Shown: one piece after another, positions 48,809 through 60,395 of the stretch | Layout of the letters: each line of letters opens with the position of its first letter | How positions within the stretch are numbered: position 1 is the first letter of the stretch | NCBI GenBank assembly: GCA_002005505.1 | Contig: MVGU01001123.1 | Span: 128,501 to 192,500 of the forward strand | DNA length: 64,000 nt | Direction of reading: 5' to 3' | DNA from: Botryococcus braunii | Lineage: Eukaryota > Chlorophyta > Trebouxiophyceae | Made by a program: the position numbers and the translations under genes | The notes under the pieces: model-generated | Seen by the model: only the letters and a program-made list of their open reading frames with translations | The model's database searches: none | What the model was told of the DNA's origin: nothing

Positions 48809-49975
48809 ACACGCCCATCATCAGCAACACCAAACTTTTCCACAAGAGCATCAATCCTGGGAGTGCAACTCATGGAAATAGTGCCCTGAACTCTATTGCG
48901 TAGGACCTGACACCCCAGGAAATCATTCACCTCTCCCAAATCATGGATGGTGAAGTCCTTCTTCAACAACTCTTTCCCCCACTCAATCTATGCAACCACT
49001 CTGGCAACTATGAGAAGATCATCAACATAAACAAGAATAAAGGACAGGTTGCCATCAGGGGCCCTCCTGATGTATACACCCGCATCACTCTTGCACACAC
49101 TATACCCCATCACGCTCAACTTGTCGGTCAAGGTCTTGTGCCAAGCCCGTGGGGCTTGTTTTAGACCGTATAGTGCCTTCCTGAGCTTGCACACAACCCT
49201 CGTGTTGCCATTCTCAAATCCTGGTGGTTGGGTCACATAGACCTCTTCCTCCAGCTCTCCATTGAGAAAAGCCGTCTTGATATCCACTTGGTGGATCTCA
49301 AGATTCTGTGTGGCAGCCACTGCCAGCACAGCCCTCCTTGCCCCATAGTTGGTGGGTGCAAATACCTCCCCAACATCTATCCCAGGGATCTGTCTACACC
49401 CTTGGGCAACTAACCTCGCTTTAAAGCGAGTAACATTCCCATGTGCATCAATTTTAGTGGAGAATATCCAAGGGACAGGAATAACTTTTTGTCCATGTGG
49501 TCTGTCCACATACTCTAGAACCTCATGGGTATCAAGGGAATCCATCTCTTCCCTCATTGCCTGTTGCCAAAAATCCCATTGAGGGGAGCATTGGGCTTCC
49601 CTCAGATTAGATGGCACGTGAATCTTTCCCAGCTTGACATAAGGTACATTTTGTACCTTATGCTGAGACTCTGCAGTACTGTCAGCACTCCTGGGACTGT
49701 TGTCTTTTATATCCCTCTGATCCTGGTTCCCAGAATAAGGTACATTTTGTACCTTATGTTGAGATCCTGCAGTACAGCCAGAACTGCCAGAGCCCCCTCC
49801 CCAACGCTCTCTCTTGAACTGCCAGACTCATGCGCTCCACCATTACAATCTCTCACCTTTCTCAATGCAGGTGGAAGCAGCAGCTCTCTCTCTCTCCTGG
49901 ACTCACACCTAGGTACACTACTCTGACTTTCCTGAGCTGCGCCTATTGTGTCAGGCTGCACCCCATAAGCATTAT
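48809..49975 (-). pseudogene. Copia E linker end and reverse transcriptase
   Basis: After J the E frame resumes (NAYGVQPDTIGAAQ) through a charged linker with GTACCTTATG palindromes, then RT from MPSNLREAQCSPQ (open from 49617). Motifs include KVIPVPWIFST, FKARLVAQGCRQIPG, HQVDIKTAFLNGE, YGLKQAPRAWH and LVYVDDLLI. A TAG replaces the Glu codon of the VVAEIDW segment (stop at 48988-48990), and a shift separates the linker and RT frames. It runs up to the F insertion at 48808. Near 49355 the SSYGARR motif has lost residues (TNYGARR). Confidence 0.85.
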
Positions 49976-50263
49976 TGTAACGGTCTCCTCGTATTGCTGT
50001 AGTCATAGCTTCCGCCTGTGACATGTGGGGATTCTACTCGTTACCCGTTACAAGTGCTCCACCGGCTCTTGGCGGGATATTCCTAGCTGGCTCCTATGTA
50101 CCTCCTATCGGGGGGGTACTCGCCCGAGCCTATGGAGGGAAGTAGGGCGCCATGCTATGGCATTGGGCATTGATTACTGACTCAGAGAGTAATCTTACTT
50201 GTAACGAGCTCCGTGTCTCAACTATTATTCCCTTTCTCTTCCCTTGCATTGCTGAGTACTACA
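49976..50263 (+). repeat. Gypsy J 5' LTR
   Basis: 288 bp, TGTAACGGTCTCC...GAGTACTACA. No internal R1/R2 duplication. Confidence 0.93.
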
Positions 50264-50265
50264 AG

Positions 50266-50276
50266 TGGTTTCGGCG
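50266..50276 (+). promoter_or_regulatory. Gypsy J primer-binding site
   Basis: TGGTTTCGGCG, two bases after the LTR; one base different from the B and G sites. The gag ATG follows at 50279, almost without leader. Confidence 0.7.
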
Positions 50277-50278
50277 TT

Positions 50279-53065
50279 ATGGCTACGACAACCTCTGATG
50301 TTAATACCAACATCGTTTTTTCCGCTGATTTCTTAGCCGCTGTCAAATCTGCAATTGAATCTTCGGACATTAGATGTCCATTTAGGAAAGATCTGGTTCA
50401 TTTTTTATCGCACACACATGAGTATTTACCCCAACATGAAGTGCTCTTGTTAGCAATCGTCAACAATTCTCGAATTTTTGCTCACTGGGCCGATAAGTTT
50501 AAGGAACTTGCAAAAGCGTTTAAGGACAAAGATGATCACGAATTGTGTGAGCGAATTATGACGGACCACCTCAGCAGAGTGGATACCGCCAACTTCGCGG
50601 GCTGGGTCGCAGCGGCCCAGGGCATTTACGAAGACTGGCTGACACGAACAGTAGGTGATTATGATTGGGACGACAATGGTAATGAGGAAGGTCCCTCCCC
50701 TACGTCGAATGTTGTTCCTGTTGGACCTGTGCCACCTGTGGAACCCGTGCCCATGGAGACAGAGCTGGGAGCACCGAAGCTGATTGACCTGTTTACGAAA
50801 GAAGATTTATATCATGTAGCACTAACCACAAAACCAGCGGCGGTTTCCATTAAAACGTGGCTATCACTGAATAGCCAGGAGAGGCGCCTCATGCTGACTG
50901 GCGCGGACTGTACGGGTACACCCCCACCGATGTCTTTGCCTTTCAATTTGGATGCTTTAGAACCCACAATACCTTTGATGAATACTGAAATGCAAATTCC
51001 GAAGACATACAAGCACAGGTACAGTGATAAGATGCTCCCGCCACCCGAGAAATTCACTGGCGCGCTCGAAGGTGCTTCTATCTCTTTGTTTTTAACACAG
51101 ATACGTGCATACTTGTGTACACAATTGGGAGTATCTCAACCTCTTGAATCAGAATGGGGAACATTACTTTTCAATCATTTGAGTGGTGACGCTCTTGATT
51201 TGGTACACGCTACGATGGAATCTGTTAAACGACCTTTAACGTGGTCAGAAACATGTGATTTACTGACCAATGCATTTGTGGACGTTTCTCACAATGCCAT
51301 CCACTTGGGGGAACAACTGGATTCCCTTACGTTAAAAGAATTTGACGGAAAAGGCGGGCTCATTGCCTTTTGTCATAAATACCAATCTTTGGCCACCAAA
51401 TTGGGGTCACGCAGGTCTGACGAGGACCATGTAAAGCATTTATATGACATCTTACCTGGACGCATGTGCGCCATGTTGACTGCAAAGTTCGATTTTACAA
51501 CCTCTGTCAAACTCGTGGATGTATTGCGTGCTCTACGCACCTCCCGTTTTGGTTTGGAAAGCACAGCCAAACCATCAAAAGACTCACGGACGCACGCAGG
51601 TAATGGCCATACTCGTTATGGTCCATCAACGAGGGGAGGCTTCACTCCTCGGGGAGGCTCGACTCACCGGGGATCTTATCAAAATCGTGGTGGCTTCAAC
51701 CACAATCGTCACTGGCAAGCTGACGGACCTACCACGCCGGACAACAACCAAGCAAACTCCAACAATGGCAACCATGGCCACGATAATAAGCGCCGTCGCA
51801 CGGCTTTTCAATATCTGAGGGAGAATAAGGTAGCTTCCCCTCATCTTTGTGCTCTTTCCGCAAGATCGCAAGGCAACGCAACACAGTTGGCCTCGAGTTG
51901 TGACGTCTCTTGCAACATGCCTTGCAGTAGCAACCTCAATAAATCTATCTTAGAACCACATTCAACTGCTCGTGACCTTCGTAATGCAGTCGATTGCTCC
52001 AAGCAGTCACTCCGGTTGGGAGATAACTCGCAGTTCAGTCGTGTGTTCGCCTCCAAGTACGAACCCTCTTTTGACATGTCAGCCCCGGGGTCTATTGCAG
52101 GGCAACAAATAAATGTGAAGTTAGATACGCAAGCTTCTACGTCATATCTGCCTAGCCATATTGCTGCCAAGGCTGGCGTGTGCCTGGGAACACCGGACAG
52201 AACCTTGCAAGCTTCTGTTGCGGATGGACATAAGTTGAATGTGTATGGGATTTATGAATGTGTTTTCCAACTTCAGGGACAAAACCTGAAAGCTTCTTGC
52301 ATTGTCGCAGACCTTCCAGGAGATATCTTGTATCTTGGTAGAGACTGGCTCACAAATATGGGTGCAAGGCTGGACTTTGTGGATGGTTGTTTCTCGTTGC
52401 AAATCGGCAAAGACGAATTAGTATTTAAAGCTGAAGAGGACTCTCCAGAGACGATCCAAGGCATACGATCAGTTTTATGTGCTTTGAACTTGAATGGTCC
52501 TAGTGATCTTCATCAACGCTTGTCCTCTGTAAATCCTTTGATTGCTGACCTCCTCCGGGAGTTTGAAGATTTGTTTCCAGAGTCCTTGCCTGCCGGTTTA
52601 CCTCCATATAGGGGAACCCACCACGTGATTGATCTGGACCCCAACATACCCATCAAGCCAGGCTACACACCACGCCATTCTCCAAAGGAAAAAGCTGCAA
52701 TTGAGGCTACCATCCTTCAACTGTTGGCTCTGGGCCTGATTGAGGACAGTACCCACCCTTTTTCTGCCCCTGTTTTGTTAGTTGAGAAAAAGGATGGGTC
52801 TTTGCGCATGGTGGTGGATTATCGCAAATTGAACAGTGCCACCATCAAAAATAGCACACCCTTACCTAGGTTAGATGAAACCTTAGATGAGCTTGCTGGT
52901 GCTAAATACTTTACGTCCTTGGACCTCCATAGTGGGTACCATCAGTTGAGAATTGATGATAGTGATGTCCCAAAAACCTCTTTTAAAACTCATATGGGCC
53001 AATTTCAGTTTAAGTGTTGCCATTTGGCCTGTCTAACGCTCCAGCCACCTTTCAAACAGCAATGA
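50279..53065 (+). pseudogene. Gypsy J Gag, protease, RT N-terminal half
   Basis: ATG 50279 (MATTTSDVNT) is chosen over the upstream in-LTR start. Gag has a capsid-like region (about residues 260-430; LNSQERRLML, then SLFLTQIRAYLCTQ and FCHKYQSLATKLGSRRSDEDHVKHLYD). In place of a zinc knuckle there is an RGG/Asn-rich segment (GGFTPRGGSTHRGSYQNRGG). The protease-like domain reads VKLDTQASTSYLPS, with DTQ where D-S/T-G is expected, then LYLGRDWL. RT follows (APVLLVEKKDGSLRMVVDYRKLN, FTSLDLHSGYHQ) until a one-base loss near 53015 shifts the frame just before LPFGLSNAPATF. Confidence 0.85.
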
Positions 53066-54180
53066 ACAGAGTATTTGCCAAGTATCTTCATAAATTTGTA
53101 GTCATCTATCTAGATGACATCATGATATATAGTAAGACCAAAGAGGAACATCTTAAGCATCTGCAACTTGTTTTCCAACTTCTCAGAGACAATCGTTTCT
53201 ATTTGAAACTCTCCAAGTGCTCATTCATGGAAGATTGGACCCTATTTTTAGGATACTATGTGGGGCCCGAGGGCATTAAACCGGATCCTGCAAAAATTTC
53301 TGCTGTCAAAGATTGGCCTATCCCTTCAAATGTTACTGAAGTGCGCGCATTTTTGGGGCTTTGCAATTTCTTCAGGAGATTTGTGCAGGGCTTCTCTGCA
53401 CTAGCGCTCCCCCTCGTCAATCTCACCAAGAAGCATGCAGTATTTAGTTGGACCATTGCATGCCACGAGGGATTTGAAGGGCTGAAGACGGCCCTTACTG
53501 AAGCGCCAATTCTCCAAGCGCCTGACCCCTCTCTCCCTTACACTCTTGTCACAGATGCTTCTTGATTTGGGATGGGTGCAGTTTTATTGCAGAATGACAA
53601 ACCCATTGCATACTTGTCTAAGCGTTTCTCTGCAGCAGAAATGAACTATTCAGTGTCTGAGCAGGAATTGTGTGCCACCATATATGCGCTGAAAGCTTGG
53701 AGACATTACCTTGAAGGTTGTGACGGTCTTACTATTATCACAGATCATCATCCAAATACTTTCTTTCAAGGCACTCCTGTTCAGAGCAGGAGGCAAGCAA
53801 GGTGGTATGAAACTCTGCAAAGGTTCCACTTCAGCTGGAAGTACGAGCCTGGACACACAAATGTGGCTGATCCCTTGTCAAGATGCTCTAACCTTTTGAA
53901 TACTGTTGCGGAGCACAGGCAACACATTCTCGCGGCGTTTACTCGCGCACAGGCCCGAGCTGCGGATCTCGATCATGCAACGCTTTCGGGACAACAGAGT
54001 GGTCCGGTTACTTCCGCGCCATTTCAGAACACCATCTTATTTCAAGATAAGTCTATTTCTCATTCGAAACCGAACTTACCTGTAACGGTACCCGGTTGTG
54101 CGAGTCACCTGCAGTCTAACGACCTGCAAGTTCAGTCCCACCCCACAACGCTAGAATGTGAAGTTTTTCAAGTAATTTAG
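53014..54180 (+). pseudogene. Gypsy J RT C-terminal half and RNase H
   Basis: This is the continuation frame: LPFGLSNAPATFQTAMNRVF, VIYLDDIMIYS (catalytic DD), LKLSKCSF, and RAFLGLCNFFRRFV. At VTDAS a TGA (53563-53565) stands where Asp of the RNase H DAS-D-x-G motif is expected; the same frame then continues GMGAVLLQ, SVSEQELCA, TDHHPNTFF and NVADPLSR. The frame ends at 54180 and integrase is in another frame. Confidence 0.85.
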
Positions 54181-54200
54181 GCTTCAGTATACCAAATGAG

Positions 54201-55775
54201 TTGAACCAACACCTTTCGGGGAAATTCCGTTCCCACAGCATACATTTTCCAAGTGAGCTGCAACTTCCAGGCCCACCCCTGCTTGACAAACTTAAAAGGG
54301 CTTATCAGAAAGACCCTAAGTTCTCGATGACCTCTACAACTGATAAATTGAAGTTTCATGATGGATTTTGGTGGAAGACGGTGAAGCAAGGGCACCAACG
54401 CATCGTGGTACCCTGTGACGCTGAAGTGAAGTGTGGGCTCATCGCAGAATTTCATGACACACCTTCATATGGGCACATGGGAAGTAAGAGGACTTTGGAA
54501 GTCTTACAGCGCCATTTTACATGGCCAGGCATGGTTGGGGACGTCAAACGTTTCATTTCCAGCTGTGACAGCTGCCAACGCAACAAACCCGACACAGCCG
54601 GCCCAAAAGGCCTACTCCGGCCTCTTCCAATCCCAGATAAGCCCTGGAATTCACTCTCATTTGATTTTATCACTTGCCTACCACCCACGAATGATGGTCA
54701 TAATGCCCTTTTGGTGGTGGTAGACCGTCTCACCAAGATGTGTAGATTGGTCCCTTGTGATTTTCATTGTTCGGCAGAGGATGTAGCGCGCCTCCTCTCT
54801 ACTGCTGTGTTCAGCATCTTTGGGGTACCCGAAACACTGATTTCTGATAGGGACCCTCGTTTCACATCCCAGTGGTTTCAAACCTGGTGTAAATCCATTG
54901 GGATCAAACAGTGCATGTCCTCACCTTACCATCCTCAGACGGATGGACAAACCGAACGCATGAATAGGGTAGTGGAAGACATGCTAAGACACTTTGTGAA
55001 CCCAAGGGGTTCTGACTGGGACACCTTTATCCCTGCAGCGCAACTTGCAATCAATAACGCATACCAACACAGCATCAAATCGACACCCTTCTTTGTCAAT
55101 TTTGGCAGGCATCCCCGAGTCCCCGGGTCATTAGCAAACGATCTGCCAAGTCCCCCTAGTGCTCCTGGCACTTCTGCCCTGCTAGCCTCTCATTTGCATG
55201 ATGCAAACATATTGTTGAAAGCCGCCCAAGACAGAGTTGTCGCTTGGGAGAATGCAAAGAAGCATATTGCTTTAGCACAAGAGGCACAGCAAAAACATTA
55301 CAATAAGGGCAGACGGGACATTTCTTTTGCTGTGGGTGATAAAGTGTTGTTTTCGACCCGAAACGCTGGCCTCAAATCCACACTGTGCAGAAAATTGCTA
55401 CCCAAGTGGATTGGCCCTTTCTCAATTGTCAAAGTCATCAACCCTGTTGCCTACAAGCTCTCCTTTCCATCCCATGTGAAATGGCACAATGTTATACATG
55501 TATCTTCCTTGCGGAAGTACGTTCCGGGACGGAACCCCCCTCCTCCCTTGCCACTTATCATTGATGGGGAAGTCAATTATGAGGTTGAGGCCATCTTGGC
55601 CCACATGAAAACCGGGAGTAGGAAAGGGAAACCTACTTTCAAATACCTCATCAAATGGGAAGGATATGGCGCAGAGCATAACTCTTGGGAGCCAGAGAGC
55701 AACTTGGTAGGTACTTGTGATAGCCTTTTGTCACCCTACAAACTCTCTCACGGGCTTGATAGCTGGGAGGGGTAG
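54201..55775 (+). CDS. Gypsy J integrase with chromodomain
   Basis: 524 aa open to the stop; the start codon is not defined because this is an internal Pol segment. The HHCC zinc region (HDTPSYGHMGSKRT...CDSCQRNK) is followed by the core SFDFITCLP, ISDRDPRFTS and HPQTDGQTERMNR (D, D, E). The GPY/F-type region follows (GDKVLFSTRN, PKWIGPFSIVKVINPVAYKL), then a C-terminal chromodomain (YEVEAILAHM, FKYLIKWEGYGAEHNSWEPESNL). The domain is complete and intact within this segment. Confidence 0.88.
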   Translation: MNQHLSGKFRSHSIHFPSELQLPGPPLLDKLKRAYQKDPKFSMTSTTDKLKFHDGFWWKTVKQGHQRIVVPCDAEVKCGLIAEFHDTPSYGHMGSKRTLEVLQRHFTWPGMVGDVKRFISSCDSCQRNKPDTAGPKGLLRPLPIPDKPWNSLSFDFITCLPPTNDGHNALLVVVDRLTKMCRLVPCDFHCSAEDVARLLSTAVFSIFGVPETLISDRDPRFTSQWFQTWCKSIGIKQCMSSPYHPQTDGQTERMNRVVEDMLRHFVNPRGSDWDTFIPAAQLAINNAYQHSIKSTPFFVNFGRHPRVPGSLANDLPSPPSAPGTSALLASHLHDANILLKAAQDRVVAWENAKKHIALAQEAQQKHYNKGRRDISFAVGDKVLFSTRNAGLKSTLCRKLLPKWIGPFSIVKVINPVAYKLSFPSHVKWHNVIHVSSLRKYVPGRNPPPPLPLIIDGEVNYEVEAILAHMKTGSRKGKPTFKYLIKWEGYGAEHNSWEPESNLVGTCDSLLSPYKLSHGLDSWEG

Positions 55776-55852
55776 GGCATCCAAGGGCATCCGGGAATCC
55801 TTACTGGGGACCCTCTCTGTGTGTCTCAAGGATTTGGCAAACGTTGCCGAGT

Positions 55853-55894
<42 letters not shown>

Positions 55895-56398
55895 TGACCT
55901 TGGGTTGGCACGTGACCAGGGACATCACGGGACGCCGTCGTTCCTGCAGCACGGACAACCCAGACTCAGCGTGGATCCTGATCAAATCCACGCTCGCATG
56001 CCCAAATGTGGGGCATAACATGGTTCCCAAGGTGAACCAAGATGGAAGCGCACCATCTTTATTTGGCTCGCAGCACTTCAGGAGATCACCCAAATGGGAA
56101 ATTCCGGACTGAAGTGGGCTGAAGCCCTGGTTGTGTAGGAGTAGTACACCCCAGTAACTTAACCCAATGTCATGGCAGTAAGGGTCGTTCCCTTACTGAT
56201 TTCCCTCGGTGGCTAACTAATTACAGCACCGTGCACGTGAACGTGCCGTGCACGTGTAGACATGTCGCATTCACAAGTCCCTGGCTAGGTTGTCATGGTA
56301 TGGGACATGTACAGCTTCAGTCATACTGCCATTTGTATCCCGTTAGTGCCCATTTCAGGCAGTTACCGAAGGGGGGACGCGACTTAAGGGGGGGGAGA
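55776..56398 (+). other. Gypsy J 3' non-coding region, A39 tract and PPT
   Basis: Contains a run of 39 A (55854-55892), then unassigned sequence, ending in the polypurine tract AAGGGGGGGGAGA (56386-56398) before the 3' LTR. The final coding residues actually lie upstream of the A run. The A run may reflect slippage or a captured poly(A). Confidence 0.65.
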
Positions 56399-56686
56399 TG
56401 TAACGGTCTCCTCGTATTGCTGTAGTCATAGCTTCCGCCTGTGACATGTGGGGATTCTACTCGTTACCCGTTACAAGTGCTCCACCGGCTCTTGGCGGGA
56501 TATTCCTAGCTGGCTCCTATGTACCTCCTATCGGGGGGGTACTCGCCCGAGCCTATGGAGGGAAGTAGGGCGCCATGCTATGGCATTGGGCATTGATTAC
56601 TGACTCAGAGAGTAATCTTACTTGTAACGAGCTCCGTGTCTCAACTATTATTCCCTTTCTCTTCCCTTGCATTGCTGAGTACTACA
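56399..56686 (+). repeat. Gypsy J 3' LTR
   Basis: 288 bp, same as the 5' LTR as far as read, then TSD ATTAT. Confidence 0.94.
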
Positions 56687-56691
56687 ATTAT

Positions 56692-59600
56692 TGGCTCCCA
56701 GCTCAACTTGGCTACGTGCTTCCCCTGCTGGTGGCACTTCTAGCCCACTACTCTCCTCGCTAACATCTTCTCCAAGCATAGCCTCCCCTGTCTCATCCTG
56801 CCTCTGCAAATCAGGGAGACCTACCAAGGGTGGCTCACTCACAAGTACCTGGCCTGAGCCAGGGTCATGCATGGGGACCCCTACTGAGTCCCTCCTAGCC
56901 TGGCGCTGTTCATAACGCTGATCCCTTGTGAGGGTGGTTCCTGGGGGAAGTCTATGTTGAGACTTCCCCTGTAACCTGACCCCCTCCTGCATCTTCTGCA
57001 GTTTGTCCAGTTGCGAGTGCGCTTCAGCACCCCCCCGAGCTAAATTTTGAAGATGGCCCAGCACTGACCAGGACTGCTGTGAGGTCTCTGAAGTGGCAGG
57101 GGAACCATCCTGGCTGCTGGGGGCTCCAGCCACTGGTCCGACTGAGCTCCTCAGCCTGCTGTGATCCTCTGGAGATCTGTTTGTGGTAGCAGGAGATCCT
57201 TTGGGCTTGCACTCCACCACTGGGTCATCCTCTGCTTCCCAAAAATTCACGGGAATGGCTGTTGGTGAGCTGGGGACATTGGAATTGCCTCCCCTGCCCT
57301 GCGAGGACGCTCCTGAGAGCGATTGAGAGGATCCAGGTTGCACCTTAGACATACCCACTCTCTCCCCCCCTCTCAAATGCTCAAGGAATGTAACGTCCCT
57401 GCTCTCTTTCCATACACCATTGCCTACGTACACTCTATAGGCCTTAGACTGTGGGCAATACCCAGTGAACATGCCTGGAATGGTCTTTGGTCCAAATACA
57501 GACCGCTGACCTGGGGGAATGTGAACATGTGCCACACAGCCCCATGTGCGCAAGGAAGCAACATCAGGCTTTACCCCATAGAACATCTCAGTAGGGGTTA
57601 GAGGCCTGCCTGTGGTGGGGCCCACGTTGTAAAGCAGGGTGGCAAACTCCAGTGCCTCCTTCCACAAGGAAGGGTCTGCTGCAGCGTGCACCAACAGGGT
57701 CCTTGTGCGCTCCTTCAGAGTCCGATTCATGCGCTCAGCAAGTCCATTTTGCTTAGGCGTGGATGGAGCTGAGGTCTCCATTTTAGTGTCCTGCTGAGCA
57801 CAAAATGCTTTGAACTGCTGATTCAGAAATTCTGTCCCTCTATCAGATCTCACACACTTCACCACTTTCTCATGAAATGTCTGCCAGTACTTCAAGAGCT
57901 CAATGAGGGCCTTGGGAATGGCTTCTTTCGACTTCACTGCCAATGAGGCTATCAGATGGGATTTTTCATCAACCACAGTAACCCAAAAACGCTCTCCCGT
58001 GATGGCAGCTGGTGAAATGGGCCCCACAGTGTCCACATGCACTCTATCTAACACACTCTCTGCAGGCCTAGAGGAAGCTGGAAAGGGGGGGCGAGAATGT
58101 TTCCCTTGTATACATGACTCACACTGGGGAGAACACTCTGAGCATGGAGCAAGGGACACATTGATCCCAGTGACCAGATCTTCGTTGTCCAACCTTGTCA
58201 TACTCTTAACCCCATGATGACCCAACCTTGCATGCCACAGTAGTCTATCTATACACACGTGCCCTTTCCTGGCATGATACGAGGCAACATGAGGACTGGA
58301 CTGTGGCTGCGCATCATGCTGGCTCTTAACTGGACACACCCATTCTAAAAAAAATAGCCCTCGCTCTCTGGCTATGCGACCAGACCAGCCTGCTGGGCCT
58401 TTCATGGTCGTGTACCCACCTGCACTGTCAGTGAGGAATGATGCTCCATCCTGAATGGCTCCTGTGACAGAAATCAGATTAGTGTGTGCAGTGGGCACAC
58501 ACTGCACATTATGCAGCCAAAACACCTCTTGTCTGGCATTGACCAGACACACAGACCCAGTTGCAACTATCCCTCCTTTGGCGTCAGAAGTGGCCAAATG
58601 AAGAGGGAGGGGTTGGTCTTGCATGACTGGGTTGTGTAGTAAAGACAGATCATTTACAAGGTGCACCGATGCCCCACTATCTATCAGCCACGAGGCACTG
58701 CAAGCCCCATGAGACGTAGGGGTAAGCACATTCAACGACACGAAAATAGACTCACCACCACCTCCTCCAGGTGCTGGTGAGATGCCAGCCTGGGAAGAAG
58801 GGGAAGATAGTGGACACAGATCCAGGAGCATATGAGGTTGACCCGGGAGGGCCTCCTCTGGATTGGCCAGCATCTCACCAGCTGGCTTGTTGCTAAGGAG
58901 CTCCAGTGCCCCACCACGCAGCTGGGCCCGCACTTGCATTGTGCCATGTAGAGCTTGCAGCCTCTTCAGATCCAGGCACTCCCTCCAGAAATGTCCCGTC
59001 CTGTTCCAGAAGCGACACGCCAGTTCCTCCTTTGGCCTCCTGCCACGTCCAGACCCTCGCCCCCTGCCTCCAGCGTTGTGAGCAAAAGGGCCATAGGGGG
59101 CCTGACCATCAGCAGGTGCTCCAGCTCCCACTCCTGGTGCTGCTCCAGCGCCCGGTGCAGCTCCAGCGCCTTGGGAAGGCCCAGCGATTCCACCCTGAGG
59201 TGGCACGGCTGCTGCTGCTGCTGCCATAACTGCTGCAGCTGATGCTGTGACTTGCACTGACTCTGCCAACGGGATATCCTGGTACTCCAAGTTCTCAATG
59301 GCAGTGAGGATCGTCTCTAGCATGTTGTAGGGGTCTGACTTGGCGGAGGTAATTGCCCAAGCGTCGTTCTGCAAGACTGCAGGTAGCCCCTTATACATAT
59401 ACCTGCAGATCTGGCGGTCGCTCAGCTGATGGTTATTGGCCTCCAGGGAGGCGGCAATACTGATGACTCGGTGGCACCATTCTTGCACTGTCTCTCCCTT
59501 TACCATGCCTTGTTTGAGCCCCTTGATCCACTTCTCGTTGATTTCCCTGTCCTTCCCTCCGGTGCAGCGGTCTGCCATCCACTGAATGAAGTCAAAAGCG

Positions 59601-59980
59601 CTCCCCCGCTGTTTGACTTCGTCGTGCCACATGGACGGGACAGACTGCAAAATGAAATGTTTTACTGCTGCGTTCTCTGCGGTCTTAGGCATGGCTGTCT
59701 CCAACGCTCCCATTGCTCCTTTTTGCATTGCGCAGGACTCCAGCTCTTCACGCCAGGCCCTGAAATTAGTGCGATCAGCCTTCAGCTGCGTAGACATCTT
59801 GGGATTGGACGAGTTCATCGTGTATGCATACGAGCTGGCTGCAATGCCTCGAGTGGTCTGTCCTGACTGTCCAGCTCCTGAGGAGGCCGTGCTGCCTCCT
59901 GCTGGTGTTGCCATAGTCTCTGTACTACTGGGATTACTTTCAGAAACCTTGCTTTGAGAACGAGTTTGAGGTCTGGTCAT
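56692..59980 (-). CDS. gag-pol: Copia E Gag, protease, integrase
   Basis: The frame starts at ATG 59980 (MTRPQTRSQSK; the in-frame GTG at 59989 is rejected). Gag capsid covers about residues 50-240 (FRAWREELESC, WIKGLKQGMVKGETV). The zinc knuckle reads CRFWNRTGHFWREC: the second Cys is Trp (TGG), so it cannot form a normal CCHC site. The protease is LIDSGASVHLVND. Integrase has WHARLGHHG...CESCIQGK, RVHVDTVGP, RSDRGTEFLNQ and TPKQNGLAERMNRT. The linker has SWSVLGHLQNLARGG and RDQRYEQRQARR. The frame is intact until it is cut by J at 56691. Confidence 0.88.
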
Positions 59981-60192
59981 ACACTTCACTTCCTCTCACA
60001 GCGTTCAGCCTGACACAGCTGATTTAAGTATACCCTTCCGGCGTACACCACAGCACTTTCAAGTATTGCACCCTTTCGAGGTCTAGCATGTAACCTTAAT
60101 ATGCAAGATATGCAAAATATTCTTCAGCAATTCAATTGCCTGACCACCCGGACCTACTGACGGTCGGGTGATAATCTCAGGTCACTTCACGG

Positions 60193-60224
<32 letters not shown>

Positions 60225-60382
60225 CAAGAGATTGAAGACTCTGTAGGTAGGCCTTCTGAGTGAATATCCAGTTGTTCCTTTTTACTTCTTCTTACCGTCA
60301 GGCGAGTCCGTGGAAAACCCAGTACAGATGCATCCGATGATGCCAAGCACTCCTGTCTGCCCTTGGCTCAGCTGGAAGGGCG
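59981..60382 (-). other. Copia E leader, with homopolymer run
   Basis: The leader between PBS and gag is about 400 bp. It has a T30 run in element orientation (A at 60193-60222) and no H3-tail-like ORF. Confidence 0.6.
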
Positions 60383-60395
60383 TGGGCCCATAACC
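60383..60395 (-). promoter_or_regulatory. Copia E primer-binding site
   Basis: Minus-strand GGTTATGGGCCCA beside the 5' LTR; tRNA-iMet anticodon complement. U5 has the matching CCCATAACC seven bases from the LTR end. Confidence 0.85.

Larger units (their letters stand above)
49976..56686 (+). mobile_element. Gypsy element J (chromodomain type), nested in E
   Basis: 6,711 bp with 288-bp LTRs (49976-50263, 56399-56686) that look identical and TSD ATTAT (49971-49975, 56687-56691). Domains are Gag, protease, RT, RNase H, integrase and chromodomain. At least one RT frameshift, one stop in RNase H and one break before integrase inactivate it. It has no CCHC knuckle and an unusual protease motif. 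Confidence 0.95.

Noticed and set aside
55854..55892. A39 tract as the poly(A) tail of a LINE or processed pseudogene
   Set aside because: It lies inside gypsy J between the chromodomain and PPT, with no TSD or retrotransposed sequence next to it.
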